A DNA stretch of 64,000 nucleotides from Pelolinea sp. (GCA_030692365.1 JAUYCC010000019.1:62001-126000), one strand, 5' to 3'; counted from the stretch's first letter, positions 17,351-27,354 are shown. Notes: generated by a model not told the origin, from the letters alone. A program made the numbers and translations.

Positions 17351-18482
17351 ATGCCACCTCACCCCATCAGAAGTCTTTTAGCCTGGATTATAATAGCCTG
17401 AATGCTTGCCATGATTGGATGCCAGCAGATCAAAACATTGTTTTCTGGTTCGGGGACAATTCCTTTGGGAGACCAGCCTGAAGAAACCCAAATAAAGGTT
17501 TACAGCGCGCCGCTTCCGACCTTTAAACCTATGCAATTTGTCTGGTTCTATAAACCACCGGAAAATCCCGCTGAATTATCTACAGTAGCATCCAATTACT
17601 CTTTCCTCATATTGACCTGTAACGATGAACCTGATAGGGAAAGACTGGCTGAATATGGGGCTGCGGGTGAAGTATTACAGTATCTGCGCTTTGAGGCTGT
17701 TATGGATCCGGGGGACTGCCAGACCAAGCCCTTTCAGAACCAGGCATCGGATCTAGAAGGAGACTTTTGCCAGATCAATGCCCAGCATCCGGATTGGCTT
17801 CTGAAGGATATCAATGGAAATCTTATTAAGAATAATACTTCCGGATATGTGGTGATTGACCCGGGCAACCCGGAGTGGCAGTCATTTTTCCTGGAGAGAG
17901 TCTCGGGATTCCAGAAAGATCCGGGGTGGGATGGTGTATTTTTGGATAACGTGGACGCGAGCCTTGGCAGGTTTTCCACTCAGGGAAAGCTGCTCGCGCG
18001 CTATCCGTATGACAAATCCTATCAAGATGCTGTTGCCGCTCATCTGGCCAGTTTGAGTAAAGATCTTCATCAGAACCAGCACAAACTGCTTTTCGCGAAT
18101 ATTACTTTTCTCAAACAACCCGAGGTATGGTTTAGATATCTGGCTTATCTGGATGGGGCGATGTTGGAAGCTTTTGCCGCCGACAGGGGAGATCGGCTAC
18201 CTGACAGAATCCGAATGGCTGAGCCAGTTGGATATTGCTGAGCGCACCCAATCGGAGGGAAAAACAATCATCCTTGTAACCCAGGGTGATCCTGACGACT
18301 GTAACAGGATACTTTTTGGATTGGCATCCTATCTATTGGCTAACAACGGGCAGGCATTTTTTCGATACGCCAATGACCAGATTTACCGAAAAGTGTGGTG
18401 GTACCCGGAATTTGACATTAATCTGGGGCAGCCAATAGGTCCAAAGGTATACGGAGGCAGGAATTTGGAGGCGGGATTTTGA
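17351..18482 (+). pseudogene. glycosidase-like lipoprotein, broken by TGA and a frameshift
   Basis: The protein resembles the putative glycosyl hydrolase group with a TIM-barrel core (GHL15-like): WDGVFLDNVDASLGRF, AYLDGAMLEAF and later EFDINLGQPIG. From the ATG at 17351 a lipoprotein signal (HPIRSLLAWIIIA) meets TGA at 17399-17401 and then continues as MLAMIGCQQ with a lipobox Cys. A second lesion near 18185 shifts the frame by +1: the first frame runs off as ADRGDRLPDR, while the next frame continues correctly as GEIGYLTESEWLSQLDIAER. An extra base in GACAGGGGAG would explain it. An intact protein would have about 375 residues and be surface-anchored. Confidence 0.65.
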
Positions 18483-18555
18483 AAATGGAAGCGTAAGCGT
18501 TGATCCGATGAAGAACAGGGGTGAATTCAAATTAAATTGATTTTATCAACAGAAA

Positions 18556-19320
18556 TTAGACAGGCATTAAGCGCATTGGCAATGTGAATTTACTGATTGC
18601 ATCCACCTTCCCTACCACCGCCAACCAGGCAGTGTAACCTTCCAATCCATCCAGCGCTACCAGCTCAATGTGGGGTATATCAATCACATTGGAGCGGTAT
18701 TCAACGGAGAAATTCTTTTTCTCGCGGATTTCCTGAATTTCCATTTCTCGGGGATGAATCATCAGGCCGCAGCCTATCGCTTTTAGCAAGGCCTCTTTTG
18801 CGCTCCATAGATCATAAAACATGGTGAGTTTCTTCTCGGGTGAGCTTGAAAGAAAGTCGCCTAATTCTCTCACGGATAAAAAAGAATTGGCCATATCTTC
18901 CAAATCCGTCAGAGGCTTCAAGGCTTCCACATCAACCCCCACTTCCAGGTTTTGGCTGAGTGCTATCAGGCAGACTTCTTCTGAATGGGAAATATTAAAT
19001 TCCAAATCGTGATGATGGTGTTCTTCTGTCAATACCGGTTTCCCTTCAGGATTTGGTTTAATATCAATTTTCGCTGGATTCTCATCAAGGTATCGCGATA
19101 ATAAAAATCTGAGCGCTCCCCTGCAAATGATGAAATTTTGTCTTGAATCGTCATATTTGAATTGTGCCGCCCTGGTTTTCTCGGTCCTATTCAGAAAGTG
19201 CTCAAATTTTTGCGGCTGACCATAAAAATCAGAGATATTTATCATCCAGACATGCACCTGGTTTTCAGAAAAAACAGGAAATTCTTCTGGACGTTCCCAA
19301 TCATAAGTACTCGCGCCCAT
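18556..19320 (-). CDS. 4'-phosphopantetheinyl transferase (Sfp/Gsp type)
   Basis: A 254-residue transferase that moves phosphopantetheine from CoA to a serine of carrier proteins. The signatures are FNISHSEEVCLIAL, the magnesium-binding VGVDVE and DLWSAKEALLKAIGCGL (W-x-x-KEA). Its length and spacing match the Sfp group, which activates non-ribosomal peptide and polyketide synthases. No ribosome-binding site is visible upstream of the ATG. It follows, 12 bases later, the C-terminal fragment of a thioesterase domain, so it probably served a synthetase that has since been deleted. It reads as intact. Confidence 0.87.
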   Translation of the reverse strand: MGASTYDWERPEEFPVFSENQVHVWMINISDFYGQPQKFEHFLNRTEKTRAAQFKYDDSRQNFIICRGALRFLLSRYLDENPAKIDIKPNPEGKPVLTEEHHHHDLEFNISHSEEVCLIALSQNLEVGVDVEALKPLTDLEDMANSFLSVRELGDFLSSSPEKKLTMFYDLWSAKEALLKAIGCGLMIHPREMEIQEIREKKNFSVEYRSNVIDIPHIELVALDGLEGYTAWLAVVGKVDAISKFTLPMRLMPV

Positions 19321-19332
19321 TTTTATGTTTTA

Positions 19333-19470
19333 TTATTTCTGGGACTGTTTTTCCCGTAACACTGCTTCAAGTTTTTCAGCCAGATCGCTGACATGGGGTT
19401 CATCCAAAACTGAATAGTGTTTGCCAGAACAGGTAATACTTTCAACCCCTCCTAACGCCAGTTTTTTTCA
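19333..19470 (-). pseudogene. C-terminal fragment of an NRPS/PKS-type thioesterase domain
   Basis: Directly after the TGA of the truncated Wzz frame, and in the same frame, 45 codons read KKLALGGVESITCSGKHYSV, then LDEPHVSDLAEKLEAVLREK, ending in TAA at 19333. Gly-x-His and a closing LA-x-x-L helix are typical of the end of the type I thioesterase domain of non-ribosomal peptide or polyketide synthases. No start codon or ribosome-binding site precedes it. It is best read as the leftover tail of a large synthetase gene after an internal deletion. Confidence 0.6.
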
Positions 19471-19737
19471 AAAAGGCACCGGATTGATAAATTCGCTGTC
19501 GAATACATCCGCGTAGGTAGTTACAGTTGAAGAACCATCCAGAGAGTTAAGGCTGGTGATGAAATCCCGGCCGGTAAAGCTTTCGGGGTTGGGAACAACC
19601 AGCATGCGGGTTTTGGCTTCATAAACCGGCGCCGCGAAATAATCGATAATGAGTGTCACATTGATGGCAGTAAGAAAAGCCAGTAAAATGATCCACCATC
19701 CTTTTTGAAGCATCCGAAAGTACATTTTTATATTCAT
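19468..19737 (-). pseudogene. truncated Wzz-type chain-length determinant protein
   Basis: 89 codons. The N-terminal cytoplasmic tail and first membrane segment of a polysaccharide co-polymerase are clear (YFRMLQKGWWIILLAFLTAI), followed by the start of the periplasmic domain (VYEAKTRMLVVPNPESFTG, then SSTVTTYADVFDSEFI). The family is normally several hundred residues with a second membrane segment; here it stops at INPVPF and a TGA. The start overlaps the glycosyltransferase stop (TAATG), so it was part of that operon. The remainder has been replaced by a thioesterase tail, pointing to a deletion between two genes. Confidence 0.75.
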
Positions 19738-20963
19738 TAGTCACCTGCCAATCTATCCGTGTTTTGCGTGAATAAATCCTTTAGTTGTGGAGCGATTTTC
19801 TTTAGATTGAAATCTTTCTTTACTTTCTTGTAGCCAAGTTCGCCCAATTCCCTTGCTTTTTCAGGGTTTTCGTAAACCCAGAAGATCCTCTCAGCCAGCG
19901 CCACCTCATCTTCGGGTGGAACCAAAAAGCCTGACCGCTGGTCTTCAATCAATTCCGGGATCCCGGATATCCTGGTTGCGATCACAGGCAGCTTGCATGC
20001 CATGGCTTCCATGATCGCTACCGGGATTCCTTCCATCTTGCCTGTTTCTGTAATGATACTAGGTTGGACATAACAATGGGCATTGTATAAATATTCTGCC
20101 ACATCAATTTCAGTTTTCCTTCCAAGCAATTGGACAACATCCTCTATCTCAAGATCATGGATCATTTTTTCCAACGAAGAGTAAAGCTCACCGCCGCCAA
20201 TAACCTCACATGTAAATTCAAAATTTCTTCTTTTTAATAACGCACAAGCCTTTAGCAAATATTCCTGGCCTTTGTATGGCTGTAAAGAACCAATACTCAG
20301 AATCCGAAATTTGCCTTTTCTTTTGTTTTTCATTTCCCGGTAATTTTTGGGGTTTATCCCACAGTGAATCACTTGAACCTTGGAACTAATATCGGATCCG
20401 CAATGCTTCACCAGGAATTTTTTATTAAATTCCGAGATTGAGCGAATAAAGGAAGCTGGATTAATTTTTTCGCACAGCATGGTCTGATCCACGTAAATAT
20501 CATGGGCATGAACTGAAACGCTGTAAGGAATTCCGGTCAACTGATGAATAAGGTAAGCTGCAAGCGCGGGATAGGTCGCGTAATGCGCGTGGATATGTTC
20601 GATCCCTTCCTTCCTCATCAATTCCGCCATCCAAACTGCTTTTGGAAAGATAACCAAAGCACGCTGCGTAAACTTTTTATTACCTTTATGCTCTTTCAAT
20701 ACATGCTTTAAAAGCCCAAAATATCTTTTGGAATCCGAGAATGCCAACCGAAAATTCGCCAACCATAATGCTGGTGAAAATAATGAAGAACGCCGAGCGC
20801 GCTTAAGCCAAGGCTGCACTACCGGATGAACAACCTTTTCTCTTTGAAGAATGATTGGATAAAGCCCTATTTGTACGCTTTCGGCTTCCAACGCGATCAT
20901 TTCCCTGAGGATAAATGTCTCGGGGAGATGGGGAAATCGTGACATGATATATGCGACTTTCAT
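19737..20963 (-). CDS. glycosyltransferase family 4
   Basis: 408 residues with the GT-B two-domain pattern: an N-terminal acceptor domain (YIMSRFPHLPETFILREMIA, HAHYATYPALAAYL) and a C-terminal donor domain (SIGSLQPYKGQEYLLKACAL, EGIPVAIMEAMACKLPVIAT with the E-x7-E donor-site motif, then SGIPELI). The N-terminal SRFPxLPETFI run is shared with colanic-acid type transferases such as WcaL. I start at 20963, where the ATG follows the upstream stop by one base; a longer frame starts with no good site. It probably adds a sugar to a lipid-linked exopolysaccharide precursor begun by the sugar transferase encoded upstream. Confidence 0.85.
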   Translation of the reverse strand: MKVAYIMSRFPHLPETFILREMIALEAESVQIGLYPIILQREKVVHPVVQPWLKRARRSSLFSPALWLANFRLAFSDSKRYFGLLKHVLKEHKGNKKFTQRALVIFPKAVWMAELMRKEGIEHIHAHYATYPALAAYLIHQLTGIPYSVSVHAHDIYVDQTMLCEKINPASFIRSISEFNKKFLVKHCGSDISSKVQVIHCGINPKNYREMKNKRKGKFRILSIGSLQPYKGQEYLLKACALLKRRNFEFTCEVIGGGELYSSLEKMIHDLEIEDVVQLLGRKTEIDVAEYLYNAHCYVQPSIITETGKMEGIPVAIMEAMACKLPVIATRISGIPELIEDQRSGFLVPPEDEVALAERIFWVYENPEKARELGELGYKKVKKDFNLKKIAPQLKDLFTQNTDRLAGD

Positions 20964-20964
20964 T

Positions 20965-21690
20965 TCAGGTCGTCCCCTTACCTTTGAAAATCGCACCGAC
21001 GGTCCGAAACAGTATCTCGATATCCAGCAGCATGCAGCGGTGCTGGATGTATGCGATATCCAACATCAGGCGTTTTTCAAACCCAGTTTTCCCCCGGCTG
21101 GTGATCTGCCAAAGGCCTGTCAACCCCGGGGTTACCTCCAGGCGTTCCGTCTGCCACAGTTTATATGTATCAGGTGAAAAAGAGGTCGGCCGCGGACCGA
21201 CAAGCGACATCCCTCCCTTTAATACATTAAGTAATTGCGGTAGTTCATCCAAGCTTGTCTTGCGCAGAATCTTACCCAAGGTAGTCATTCGGGGATCATC
21301 CGGAATCTTAAAATCTGGCCACTCGAGCACATTCAAGTGCACCAGTAGCGGTTTTAATTCATCCGCATTGGGAATCATCGTCCGGAATATGTACATCCAA
21401 AAACGATTTCCACCCTGGCCGGTGCGCAACTGTCTGAAAAAGACATTTCTTTCCGGATATTCATACTTTACCATCAAGATAAGCAAAAGCATTAATGGTA
21501 AGGCTACAGGCAAGGATATAACTACAACTGCAATATCAAATAACCTTTTTATAAACAGATAGCCATCATTTTTAAACAGGCTTTTGTCCGGGTCGTATTT
21601 CGCAATCCAGGCAATCTTACTTCCAATCGAACTATCCTCAAGGATTACTTGACGACGGCTACTGAGAAGGTTCTGCTTCCTTGCCATCAT
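20965..21690 (-). CDS. initiating sugar-phosphate transferase (WcaJ/RfbP family)
   Basis: About 241 residues. One long membrane segment (IAVVVISLPVALPLMLLLIL) precedes the catalytic domain typical of polyisoprenyl-phosphate hexose-1-phosphate transferases: DDPRMTTLGKILRKTSLDEL, PQLLNVLKGGMSLVGPRP and EVTPGLTGLWQITSRG. It lacks the four extra N-terminal membrane segments of full-length WcaJ-type proteins. It would load the first sugar phosphate onto undecaprenyl phosphate for exopolysaccharide assembly. The ATG at 21690 has AAAGGAAC upstream and overlaps the end of the preceding gene by 32 bases. Confidence 0.85.
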   Translation of the reverse strand: MMARKQNLLSSRRQVILEDSSIGSKIAWIAKYDPDKSLFKNDGYLFIKRLFDIAVVVISLPVALPLMLLLILMVKYEYPERNVFFRQLRTGQGGNRFWMYIFRTMIPNADELKPLLVHLNVLEWPDFKIPDDPRMTTLGKILRKTSLDELPQLLNVLKGGMSLVGPRPTSFSPDTYKLWQTERLEVTPGLTGLWQITSRGKTGFEKRLMLDIAYIQHRCMLLDIEILFRTVGAIFKGKGTT

Positions 21691-22533
21691 GTTCCTTTGC
21701 CAATCTCCTGATCTCATTCTCCGCCAGGTCAACTTCTGCCCGGGCCAGCATACCCTCCAGTGTCAAAGCATCATCAGGGAAAGCGCATACTCCAACAGCC
21801 ACTTTCACGCCAATGGTAGCGGCAGCTTCTTCAATCTTTGTTACAGCCCGCTCAGATTCCTGCTTATCCGTTTCGGGTGTCATTATAATAAAACGGCCTT
21901 TATCCGGCTGTTCAATAAGAATATCCGTCCGGCGGATATGGTCATAAAGCGCTCTCGCTAAAGAAATTGACACATATCGGGAGATCATGGAGTCCTGCAC
22001 CTCGCGTACCGACTGGTTGAGAATCATTTCCTGAGAGCTCTTCAAGGGTTCAACCATAATCATGGCCATCGGGTAGTTATAGCGCCGGCTGCGATAGATT
22101 TCATTATTGATTGAGTCCGTCGCGTCCTTTAAATTGCTCGCCCGCTTTATTTCAGAAAAGGTGATATTTTCAACTGCTTTTTCAAAATCATCCAGATTCC
22201 AACCCACCCAACGCGCGAGCGCGGTGCCTAACGAAAGCATACCCACTTCAATTAATGTAATGTAAGTGTAATAACCGCCCCAGACAGGATTTGATTTAAT
22301 AATAAAAAACTTCAGAAAAGAATAGACAGCAATCCAAAACACAAGCACCCAGGCAACATTGATGCGCTTGAAGAAGCGAAGCATGACAGTGAAAATCAAA
22401 GCAACTGTAACAAGTATATACATAAAGGTATTGATATTGACCAGGGACTGTGATCCTACATCAAACCTCTCCAGGTTATAAAAAAAGCCATGAACAAAAG
22501 CAATAAAATTATTGAAAGTGGTAATTTTTTCAT
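21659..22533 (-). pseudogene. membrane protein with degenerate GGDEF domain; 5' frameshift in poly-A
   Basis: The clean open frame begins at 22423 (254 aa), but upstream it remains open and protein-like (TTFNNFIAFVHGFFYNLERF, then DVGSQSLVNINTF) without a start. The ATG at 22533, with AAGGA nine bases upstream, is followed by six A; seven A would join it in frame (MKKITTFNN...). So one A seems lost. The intact product would have three or four membrane segments and a diguanylate-cyclase-like domain. That domain is degenerate: RRTD resembles the RxxD inhibitory site, but the GGDEF position reads PDKGRF. It heads the exopolysaccharide operon. Translation from the ATG at 22423 might still give a shorter protein. 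Confidence 0.6.
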
Positions 22534-22717
22534 TTCATTATTTCCTTAAATTTATAAACACCACATTAAATAATCCATGTGGATTATCAATACTTTAAAT
22601 ATAGCAATAATTATGCCATAACCTGTAATAACAAGTCGTGATTTATTAATAATTTTTCAGAGATGACAATTTTTGGGGTTTATTTAAAAGAGAACCAGCG
22701 TTTAAAAGGTAAATTAT

Positions 22718-25042
22718 TTATTTCATAGTTAACAAAAAGGTGTCAATAATTATAGGATCGAACTTCTTCCCTTTTTCCTCCTTTAAATAATCAATCGTTT
22801 TATCTTTCGTCCATGCCTTGCGGTAAGGCTTGTCGGAAAGCAGCGCATCATAGGTTTCAACAACCGCAAAGACACGAGCTGCAAGTGGAATGGCTTCACC
22901 CTTTAGACCTTGAGGGTAACCGCTTCCATCCCAGTTTTCATGGTGGCTGAAGGGAATTTCTATTGCGTCCTTGAGCAAATTGACTCCCGAAAGTAAATCC
23001 TTGGCAATAACCGGATGCTTTTCAATTTCATGCCATTCGGAATCGGTTAATTTTCCTTTTTTAAGCAGGATCTCGTCTAAAATTCCCAATTTGCCAATAT
23101 CATGCAGCAGCGCTCCTCTTTCAATATTAGGCAATTCACTTTCTTCTATCCCCAGTTCTTTTGCCAGCCTTAAAGTCTGGCTGGTCACCCGCTGATTATG
23201 GCCATGGGATTCAATATTGATCAACTCCAATGATTTAGACCAGGTTTCCAGGGTGGCATTATAGGTATTGGCCAGATTCTGTTTCATTTTTTGAAGGTCA
23301 TTAAATGTGCGATACAAGTCATATGCCACTGCCGCTTGAGTGGCCAGTGATTCAAAGAATTTTAGCCATTCCTGGTCCGGATAGAAGGTATGCCTGATGA
23401 ATAACTCCATTACCCCAATCGGTTTACCTTTTACTATTAAAGGATGGGCAAAATAAGCTTTAAACCCTTCGTCATACCAATCTTTTACCAGAAACTCAAC
23501 AGGGTTGTTGGATAAATCGGGCGCTTCAAATACACCGCGATCCATCAGCACTTTGCCAGCGATACTGGTGCTGATCGGCACCTTTGTCGTACGTATGAAT
23601 GCTCTTCGAAATCCTACATCACCATACAAATCCAGGCTGTTCGTCAAAGGGTTCAGATGCAAGATATTCGCCGCATCAGCCCCTAACCGTTTCCGCACTT
23701 CTTCAGGATGACCCGGTTGATCACTTTAATATCGAAAACCCCTGTGATCGCCTGGTCTATTGTGTGAAGCGATTCCACCCTTTCAAGCTGCTTTTCCAGC
23801 CGTTGAATCAGATTGTGCCGTTCCAGAGCGGATGAAACCAGATCTCCAATGGCAGAAAAAACCTGAATATCATTTGTGGAGTACTGAATATTCCTTCCAA
23901 TCATTAATAACCCATTGGTTTTTTCTTCAGTGATCAGAGGAATAAAGGCTAAGTATCGGTTTTCTTCATTTTGTAGCTGTTTACAAACAAGTCCGTTATC
24001 AAGCTGAGAATCCACAATTGTTGATTCAGTTTTTTGTATAGCTTCCTGGAATTTACACCCTTTTATGGGCAATTCCTTATTTTTTAAATCCTCCCATTCG
24101 CCTTGGACATATTCCATCGCAATAAAATAGCGATGATTTGAAATCATCGCTATGGCTGAACAAGCAGTTCCATATAGAGCAGCAATATTTTCAAGTATTT
24201 TGTCACCCATATCAGAATGGGCAAGAGACTCCCGGACTATATCGCCAATTTCAATCAGGCTCTGTAAATTAAATTCACGCTGCCGCCTGTCAGAAATATC
24301 CGTGATAAATCCTTCCAGAGTTTGACTTCCGTAGCTGCCGTTGACCAGGCTGCCTTGTTCCCATACCGATTTTTCTTGATTATCAGCAGTGCGAATTCGA
24401 TATTCAAGACGGTAATGTTGGCCTTCTTTTATTGCCTTTTGTATCTCGTCCTAGACCCTTTGCCGGTCATCCGGATGGATCAGGTCATTAAACGAGATTT
24501 TTTTATTGAATTGAAGGTCTTCAGCTTCATAGCCTGTCAGTTGCCGGGCAGCCCGCGCTGATAAATTCCATCGTCCAATTTTCGTCATTTTTACAGCGGT
24601 AAACGATGCCAGGCAGATTATCCATCAGGGCTTTCATCTTGCGGGTGCTCTCCTGAAGTTGGGTGCGAGTCTTCATGCGGTCAACTGCCTGAAGAATGAC
24701 ACATTCCAAAAAGCTGCTGATTAATTCAGTCTTTATAGCAAATCCATGCGCACCCTGGGTTACAGCGTGGCGGGTAATTTCAAAATCCTTTATGTCAACC
24801 AAAGCAACAATTGGCAGATTCGGGAATTGGTCTTGAATGGTTTGGAAAGTTTTTGTCAAATCAGGAAGCGCTATTTCCACGTCAATCAAAAGGACATCGA
24901 TTTCAGATTTATCCGGATAATTAATCACTTTATCCAGGCTATCAGCATCGATAATCTTGTTCGGATTTAATGAAGAAAGAGCCAATTCCTCATGAATTTG
25001 TCGGGTTATCTCTGGCTCATTTGCTGCAAGAAGCAGATTCAT
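22718..25042 (-). pseudogene. receiver-PAS-GAF-GAF-HD-GYP response regulator, broken in three places
   Basis: Read across frames this is one gene of about 775 codons. It has a divergent receiver (residues 1-120, DVLLIDVE), a PAS domain (LMDNLPGIVYRCKND), a GAF region, a second GAF, and an HD-GYP phosphodiesterase domain with RGALLHDIGKLGI and SHHENWDGSGYPQGLKGE intact. Lesions: an extra base in the GGG/CCC run at 24545-24547 after FISAGC; a TAG at 24451-24453 in DDRQRV-stop-DEIQ (Trp or Gln expected); and a missing base near 23700 between VILK and RKRLGADAA. The start at 25042 overlaps the upstream GGDEF gene as ATGA. The last 326 codons (GAF plus HD-GYP) are open on their own. Confidence 0.7.
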
Positions 25043-26493
25043 TCTTTCAGCCATGAGTACTGCTCATCTTTAAATACTTTAAATGCAGATTGTTTCTCCT
25101 TAACCTGATAAAGCGCTTTATCCGCCGCATTCATCAATCCTTCAAGTGCCTTGCCGTTATCTGGATATAACGCCGCGCCCATGCTTGCGGAAATTCTGAT
25201 TTCTTTAGAATCTAAAATAACCGGATCCCTTAATGCTGCGGTTAATTTTTCCATAATCCGCATTGCATCGCCTTTATTGTGAATGCCTTCTGCGATAACC
25301 TCAAATTCATCCCCGCCGATACGCGCGCAGGTATCACTGCCGCGCAGAGCAGAGCCAAGCCGCCGGGCAGCCTCAACAAGAACCTTGTCTCCGACAGGGT
25401 GGCCATAGGCATCATTGACCGCCTTAAATTTATCCAGATCAATGGAAACAACCACAATTTTTTCGCTGCTGCGTTCTGCGCGCGCGACGGCCTGGGTGAA
25501 CCTGTCTTCGAATAGCATGCGGTTGGGTAAGCCGGTTAGATAATCATGCGTGGCCATGTGGGTTAATTTTTCTTCCGTCGCCTGGTGTGAAATTGCAGCG
25601 CCAAAAATGTTCGCGGCAGTTTTCAGCGCATCCATTTCATCCACCGACCAGGTTTTTTGCCGCCGGCATTGGTCAAACCCGATGAACCCCCACCAGATAT
25701 GGTCAATAAAAATTGGAACAGCAATGAGGGACTTGACCCCTATTTTCATTAATAACGGTTGTTCGGTTTGCGGCAAGTCATCCACATTTCCATGAATGAT
25801 CAGACCTTTTGAAAGTATATCCGCCCAACGAAGGTATCCCGTGGTTTTATATCCCGAATCGAATAAGGAGTTAAATTCAGTTTTTGGCTGAATCCCTTCC
25901 GCAGCCCACTCTGCATGTAAATTAGCCGAGAGGTCATTATCTGTTTTCTTGCTATTCCGAAATACATAAACCCGGTCTGACTGTGATGCCTGGCCGAGCC
26001 GTGCCAGTACTTCCACAATCCAGGATTCCCAGTTGGATTGCGCAAGAAAGACTTCGGCAGCGTAATTGACCGCTTGCAAAATATTATCTTTCAGCCTCAG
26101 TTCATTTTCAATACGCTTGCGGTCAATGGATGTGAGAATCTTCTGGGCAAACAGTTCCTTGTCCATCGTTGATTTGCTGACAACATATTGGGCTCCCTTT
26201 TTCAGAGCCTGAGCGGCGTTGCGGGATCCGGAATGGGTTAAAACTATGAGTGGTAAACTGGCCGCTGAAGCGCAAAGTCTTTCCACCGCGTCGATACACT
26301 TATCGCCTTCCGGGAGATCAATTATGACCAGGGAATAGTCCGTATTACTGATCGAATCTAAAGCCTTTTCAATCGGATAAACAATATCCAGTTCATACTG
26401 AATGCCCCCATTAAATCCCAACATCTTGTCAATTTCTTTGCCGAGTATGCTGTCCTTTGAAACCAGCAAAATGCGTTTAGCAGCCCCCGTCAT
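25039..26493 (-). CDS. receiver-GAF-GGDEF diguanylate cyclase
   Basis: 484 residues. Residues 1-125 form a response-regulator receiver domain with the phospho-acceptor Asp in YSLVIIDLPEGD and Lys in VVSKSTM. A GAF domain spans about 150-300. The C-terminal GGDEF domain has DYLTGLPNR, DLDKFKAVNDAYGH and ARIGGDEFEV, all intact, with an RGSD inhibitory c-di-GMP site five residues before GGDEF. It should make c-di-GMP from two GTP when phosphorylated. Its stop overlaps the start of the following (broken) HD-GYP gene, pairing a synthase with a former phosphodiesterase. Confidence 0.87.
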   Translation of the reverse strand: MTGAAKRILLVSKDSILGKEIDKMLGFNGGIQYELDIVYPIEKALDSISNTDYSLVIIDLPEGDKCIDAVERLCASAASLPLIVLTHSGSRNAAQALKKGAQYVVSKSTMDKELFAQKILTSIDRKRIENELRLKDNILQAVNYAAEVFLAQSNWESWIVEVLARLGQASQSDRVYVFRNSKKTDNDLSANLHAEWAAEGIQPKTEFNSLFDSGYKTTGYLRWADILSKGLIIHGNVDDLPQTEQPLLMKIGVKSLIAVPIFIDHIWWGFIGFDQCRRQKTWSVDEMDALKTAANIFGAAISHQATEEKLTHMATHDYLTGLPNRMLFEDRFTQAVARAERSSEKIVVVSIDLDKFKAVNDAYGHPVGDKVLVEAARRLGSALRGSDTCARIGGDEFEVIAEGIHNKGDAMRIMEKLTAALRDPVILDSKEIRISASMGAALYPDNGKALEGLMNAADKALYQVKEKQSAFKVFKDEQYSWLKE

Positions 26494-26768
26494 TGTGGCC
26501 CCATCCGCATGTGCTGAATACTAAACTTATAATTACATAATCAGTCAGACGCCAAATCCCCATCTGCCTGCCCTCCGCACCCCAATTTTTACTTTTTCCC
26601 CTCAAGACCCTTTACTATTCATCTATTATACAAAAAAAACAGGGGTTTTTCAATAGCCAAAATCATTATTTCTGCAATTGTTATTCTTTGAAATTTATTT
26701 TACTGTGACTATTACCTCGCATACTTAATAATTATATTAAGATATAGTAATTTATAAGGAGAGTAAAG

Positions 26769-27354
26769 ATGAAAACTGAAAGTCATCCAAAAATTCTTAA
26801 TTCAGTTAGTTCCCATCTCATATTTTTCGCTTCGATGGTTGCACTATTTTTTATCAGCAGATTAGAATTTTTTGTATTTCATTTGATTACGGAACTCTAA
26901 ACGGTCATCATCACAGCCGGCATGTTTGTCATCACATGGTACAGCCGTCGGTATTTGACCAATAAATATTTTCTGATCATTTGTAAATGTAATGGTTGAA
27001 CGGAATCTGGCACAGGACTTGCTACCTGTTATGGTAGATGCAGGCCAGATAGAACAGGTGTTAATTAATTTATTTACCAACGCATATCAGGCTATGCCGG
27101 AAGGCGGTAAGCTTATCATCTCTGGTATTGATAACAAAGATCGGGTAAGCCCGAAAGTTAAAGATACTGGAATCGGCATCGCAAAAGAGAACCTTGAAAA
27201 GATTTTTGAACCGCTCTTCACCACCAAAGCCAAAGGTATTGGGTTGGGTTTGACGGTGACCAAATTATTAACCGAAGCCAATGAGGGCACTATCAGTGTG
27301 GAAAGCGAGGTTGGAAAAGGGACGGTATTCACCGTTTCATTCCCAACGAAATAG
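26769..27354 (+). pseudogene. MASE3-type histidine kinase, internal deletion plus TAA
   Basis: The start (ATG 26769, with AAGGAG upstream) encodes hydrophobic sequence LIFFASMVALFFISRLEFFV, meets TAA at 26898-26900, then continues as TVIITAGMFVITWYSRRYLT, the pattern of the MASE3 membrane sensor domain. Near 26980 this joins, in another frame, the middle of a kinase ATPase domain: VNVMVERNLAQDL, QIEQVLINLFTNAYQAMPEG, KDTGIGIAKENLEKIFEPLF and GIGLGLTVTKLL. The rest of MASE3, any PAS domains and the whole His-containing dimerisation domain are missing. It lies just upstream of a receiver-led HD-GYP gene, which may have lost its partner kinase. Confidence 0.75.
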
